Source: Acetobacteraceae bacterium
GTDB taxonomy: Bacteria > Pseudomonadota > Alphaproteobacteria > Acetobacterales > Acetobacteraceae
DNA: 22,521 nt
Direction: 5' to 3'
NCBI GenBank assembly: GCA_025356735.1
Contig: JANXRT010000426.1
Location: forward strand, 1-22,521
The notes under the pieces were generated by a model. It was not told the origin of the DNA and ran no database searches. It saw only the letters and a program-made list of their open reading frames with translations. Shown piece after piece: positions 20,505 through 22,521 of this stretch. Made by a program: the position numbers and the translations under genes. Positions within the stretch are counted from its first letter, which is position 1. Every line of letters begins with the position of its first letter.

Positions 20505-21971
20505 TTAGTCGCTGTGCAGAAGGCTGGCGCTGTCCAGAAGGCTGGGGCTGTCCAGAAGGTTGGGGCTGTCCAGAAGGCTGGGGCTGTGCAGAAGGTTGGG
20601 GCTGTGCAGAAGGCTGGGGCTGTGCAGAAGGCTGGCTTCCGAGCCGGCGCGGTGGCTGCCCTCGAGATCGTAGCGGCCGAGCTTCTCGTACAGGCTCTGG
20701 CGGCTCAGGCCGAGCATTTCGGCGGCGGCGGTGCGATTGCCGTCGGACAATTGCAGCGCCGCCTCGATGCAGTGGCGCTCGACGATGCCGACGGTCTCGC
20801 GCACCAGCTTGGGCAGCGCGGTCCTGCCGGTCTGCTCGGTGATGAAGCTGAGCGCGCTGCGCAGGCCGACGATGCTGTCGGCCGGGTTCAGCCGCCGACC
20901 GACATCGCGGATCATCACGCCGATCAGGGGGGCCTGCGGATCGCCGCCGCGCGCCGCCGAGACTTCGACCAGCGCCTCGGTTCCGAGTTCGCCGTGCAGC
21001 GTGGTCGAGAAGCGCCGCACCACGCCGTGGCGCTGCAGATTGGCCAGCAGCACGCTGTGGTCGGCGCCCGGCTGCGACAGCCATCGCCCGAGAGGCGAGC
21101 CGAGCACCGCGTTCTCGGCGCCGAGCTGAACCAGGTCGAGAAATCCCTGGTTGGCGCGCCGGACGGTGCCCTCGGCATCGGTCACGACGAAGCCATCCGG
21201 CATCCGGCCGATCAGCTCCCCGACCGATGCCGCACCGTCGCCTGCCGGCAGCGCCGCGCCGCCGGGAAGCACCTGGAGCAGGAACATCGGCACGGATCCG
21301 GATGTGACGAGCGACGCCCGGACGGTCATCGGCACGCGCTGCGGGCCGAGATGGATCAGGATCGCCGGTGCCCTTCCCTGCTCGCGGACGCGCAGCAGCA
21401 GGGCCTGGAACGAATCGCGGTCGCGCGGCGCCAGTTCGCCCAGGAAGTCGCCGCCGCGGCCGATGCCGAGCAGGCGGATGGCGGCCGGGTTGGCGTCGAG
21501 CACCCGCAGATCCTCCGCCCGCGCCATCAGCACGGCCTCGCCGGAGACGTCGAACAGCAGCCGGTAGCGGGTCTCGACCTCGCGCAGCTTCCAGTAATCC
21601 TGCTCCATCGCCTGCTGCGCCTCGATCAGCCGCGACTGAAGCGCGGCGATGGCGCGCAGGCTGCGGCCGACCGCCATCAGCTCCCCGGTGCCGCCGAGCC
21701 GGACGACCGTGTACTCCATCGGCATCTCGAGTCCGGCCGGAAAGCGCTGGTTGACCTCGCGGAAGCCGGCGACGCCGTGCGTTCCGGCATCGTCGATCAT
21801 GGCGCGCAGCTTGCTTGCGGCTTCGGAGCCGACCGTTTCCGTCCATGGCCGGCCCAGCCAGGCATCGATGCCCTGACCCGCGAGATCGTCGCCAGGCGTC
21901 GCCTGCAGAACGACGCCTTGCGGGTCCAGCAGCAGCGTGAGGTCCGGGCGTGGGCGTTGCTTGTCCGACAT
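20505..21971 (-). CDS. ppsR: Photosynthesis repressor PpsR/CrtJ
   Basis: 488 residues, a redox/light-responsive repressor of bch, crt and puf genes. It has an N-terminal PAS-like domain (about 8-100), a Q-linker helix (about 105-130), PAS1 (about 133-235) and PAS2 (about 250-360). The C-terminal Fis-type HTH is CIEAALQLSDGNRTAAAEML starting at 401, then GLSRQSLYEKL at 421-431. C401 matches the HTH cysteine of Rhodobacter (Cys420/424) and is the only cysteine. ATG 21971 (MSDKQRPRPDLTLLLD) gives the family N-terminus; the ribosome site is weak, and a start at 22034 is unlikely. The usual protein ends soon after the HTH; here 42 residues of a hexapeptide repeat are added. Confidence 0.93.
   Translation of the reverse strand: MSDKQRPRPDLTLLLDPQGVVLQATPGDDLAGQGIDAWLGRPWTETVGSEAASKLRAMIDDAGTHGVAGFREVNQRFPAGLEMPMEYTVVRLGGTGELMAVGRSLRAIAALQSRLIEAQQAMEQDYWKLREVETRYRLLFDVSGEAVLMARAEDLRVLDANPAAIRLLGIGRGGDFLGELAPRDRDSFQALLLRVREQGRAPAILIHLGPQRVPMTVRASLVTSGSVPMFLLQVLPGGAALPAGDGAASVGELIGRMPDGFVVTDAEGTVRRANQGFLDLVQLGAENAVLGSPLGRWLSQPGADHSVLLANLQRHGVVRRFSTTLHGELGTEALVEVSAARGGDPQAPLIGVMIRDVGRRLNPADSIVGLRSALSFITEQTGRTALPKLVRETVGIVERHCIEAALQLSDGNRTAAAEMLGLSRQSLYEKLGRYDLEGSHRAGSEASLLHSPSLLHSPNLLHSPSLLDSPNLLDSPSLLDSASLLHSD
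20508..20633 (-). repeat. Seven-copy 18-bp minisatellite encoding the PpsR C-terminus
   Basis: Seven perfect-length 18-bp units (GCTGTGCAGAAGGCTGGG-type on the + strand) encode hexapeptides (S/N)LL(H/D)S(P/A/D) at residues 447-488. The copies run SLLHSP, SLLHSP, NLLHSP, SLLDSP, NLLDSP, SLLDSA, SLLHSD. Copy-number change would keep the frame. The tract ends at the stop codon. Confidence 0.93.
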
Positions 21972-22521
21972 GGAGATCTCGATTTCATGGATTTCCCGGC
22001 AAGGCGGCCGCGAGCGCCCGGCGAGCCGTAGCATGGAAATGGTCTGACATCAGTTTTTTGCGAACAGAAAAACCCACCGCCTGTCCGAAATGTAAGATTT
22101 GCCATACAGTCCGGTTCTTTTTTGCGACGCTACCTTACAGCCGCCGTTGCCACGGACGCGCTTGCCGTCTTCGGCGGCTCCGACGGGAATCCTGCCCGCA
22201 TGCCTAACCTTAAATCATATCTATCATTGACTGTTAGGTGATTTGACGTTAGCCTGGCATGATGGAACCCTTGCACGACGCGCCCGCCGCCCTCTGCTCT
22301 GCCGTGCGATGCGTTTGCCGGGGTCATCCTGATCCTGCGTGGGATGCTGCCGCCGCTGGTGGCGGACCGGCCAGCGGAGTGGACATGGCGGGGTCGGGGA
22401 TGTTGCGCCGGCGGCTGATTTCTTGACGGCTGCGGCGGGTAACGCATCGAATTTTGGACCAGCGTCAGAATATGAGGATAGTTCGCGAGAAAAGCGTGTC
22501 GAGACGACGATGAGATTTTAT
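21972..22521. other. Gene-poor region upstream of ppsR
   Basis: No convincing gene is seen. The stretch 22040-22260 is clearly more AT-rich than the cluster. It contains TGT-N12-ACA at 22091-22108 (TGTaagatttgccatACA, without the C/G arms of the better sites), with CTTACA near 22134-22139 forming a wider dyad with TGTAAG. It also contains CCTAAC / GTTAGG at 22203-22208 / 22233-22238, and a possible + strand promoter TTGACT (22227-22232), 17 bp, TAGCCT (22250-22255). Downstream of that to 22521 I find only short frames with no ribosome site. Confidence 0.5.

Noticed and set aside
20457..22031. Long + strand reading frame with VQKAGA repeats
   Set aside because: It is the antisense of ppsR; the repeat is the minisatellite read backwards, and the other strand has full PAS and HTH domains.
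22091..22108. Fourth firm PpsR operator
   Set aside because: It meets TGT-N12-ACA, but the arms are TGTA/TACA rather than TGTC/GACA. About that many loose matches are expected by chance, so it is kept only as a weak lead.
22259..22426. 55-codon + strand frame beginning ATGATG
   Set aside because: It follows a putative promoter too closely, has no Shine-Dalgarno and no familiar sequence.
22130..22447. 105-codon minus-strand frame upstream of ppsR
   Set aside because: No ribosome site, low-complexity composition, no recognisable motif.

Overview
The window is a photosynthesis gene cluster from an anoxygenic purple bacterium. It is GC-rich, with class alpha puf reaction-centre genes, a tetraheme PufC, a methoxycarotenoid branch (crtC, crtD, crtF) and a very short HiPIP of the Rhodopila type. 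I infer a photosynthetic alphaproteobacterium of the Acetobacteraceae / Rhodospirillales (Rhodopila- or Rhodovastum-like). The genus is a guess from gene content and was not checked by search.

Layout. (1) At 1-529, on the + strand, are the 3' end of hemA (5-aminolevulinate synthase) and a complete Tat-exported HiPIP. They converge on the big minus-strand operon across a hairpin-rich, REP-like spacer. (2) From 12411 down to 708, on the minus strand, runs the classical carotenoid-bacteriochlorophyll-reaction-centre superoperon in the order crtE-crtF-bchC-bchX-bchY-bchZ-pufB-pufA-pufL-pufM-pufC. It is followed by a membrane-anchored cytochrome carrying two class I cytochrome c domains. (3) At 12534-15067, on the + strand and divergent from crtE, are crtD and crtC. 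(4) From 20359 down to 14960, on the minus strand, is a tightly overlapping operon: bchI-bchD-bchO (magnesium chelatase and its accessory hydrolase), a DUF3422 membrane protein, a 108-residue membrane protein and a 43-residue one-helix protein. The last gene runs antisense into the 3' end of crtC. (5) At 20505-21971, on the minus strand, is ppsR/crtJ, the redox and light repressor of such clusters. About 550 bp without a convincing gene follows to the window edge.

How the parts fit together. HemA feeds tetrapyrrole synthesis. BchI/D (with BchO) insert Mg, and BchX/Y/Z plus BchC make late bacteriochlorophyll intermediates. CrtE/F/D/C make methoxylated acyclic carotenoids. PufB/A/L/M/C form the LH1-RC-tetraheme core. 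The HiPIP and the tandem cytochrome are candidate electron carriers to PufC. Three sites of the exact form TGTC-N10-GACA lie upstream of bchC, between crtE and crtD, and upstream of bchI. They tie these operons to the PpsR encoded in the same window. The bchC site is paired with a degenerate copy 8 bp away, the classical CrtJ/PpsR arrangement.

The least ordinary parts are a seven-copy hexapeptide minisatellite that forms the C-terminus of PpsR, a five-copy 14-bp tandem repeat filling the pufL-pufM spacer, a Shine-Dalgarno-led 16-codon ORF whose stop overlaps the bchI start, the tandem cytochrome at the end of the puf operon, and three unassigned membrane proteins at the end of the bchIDO operon. 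I see no mobile element, CRISPR array, tRNA or rRNA.
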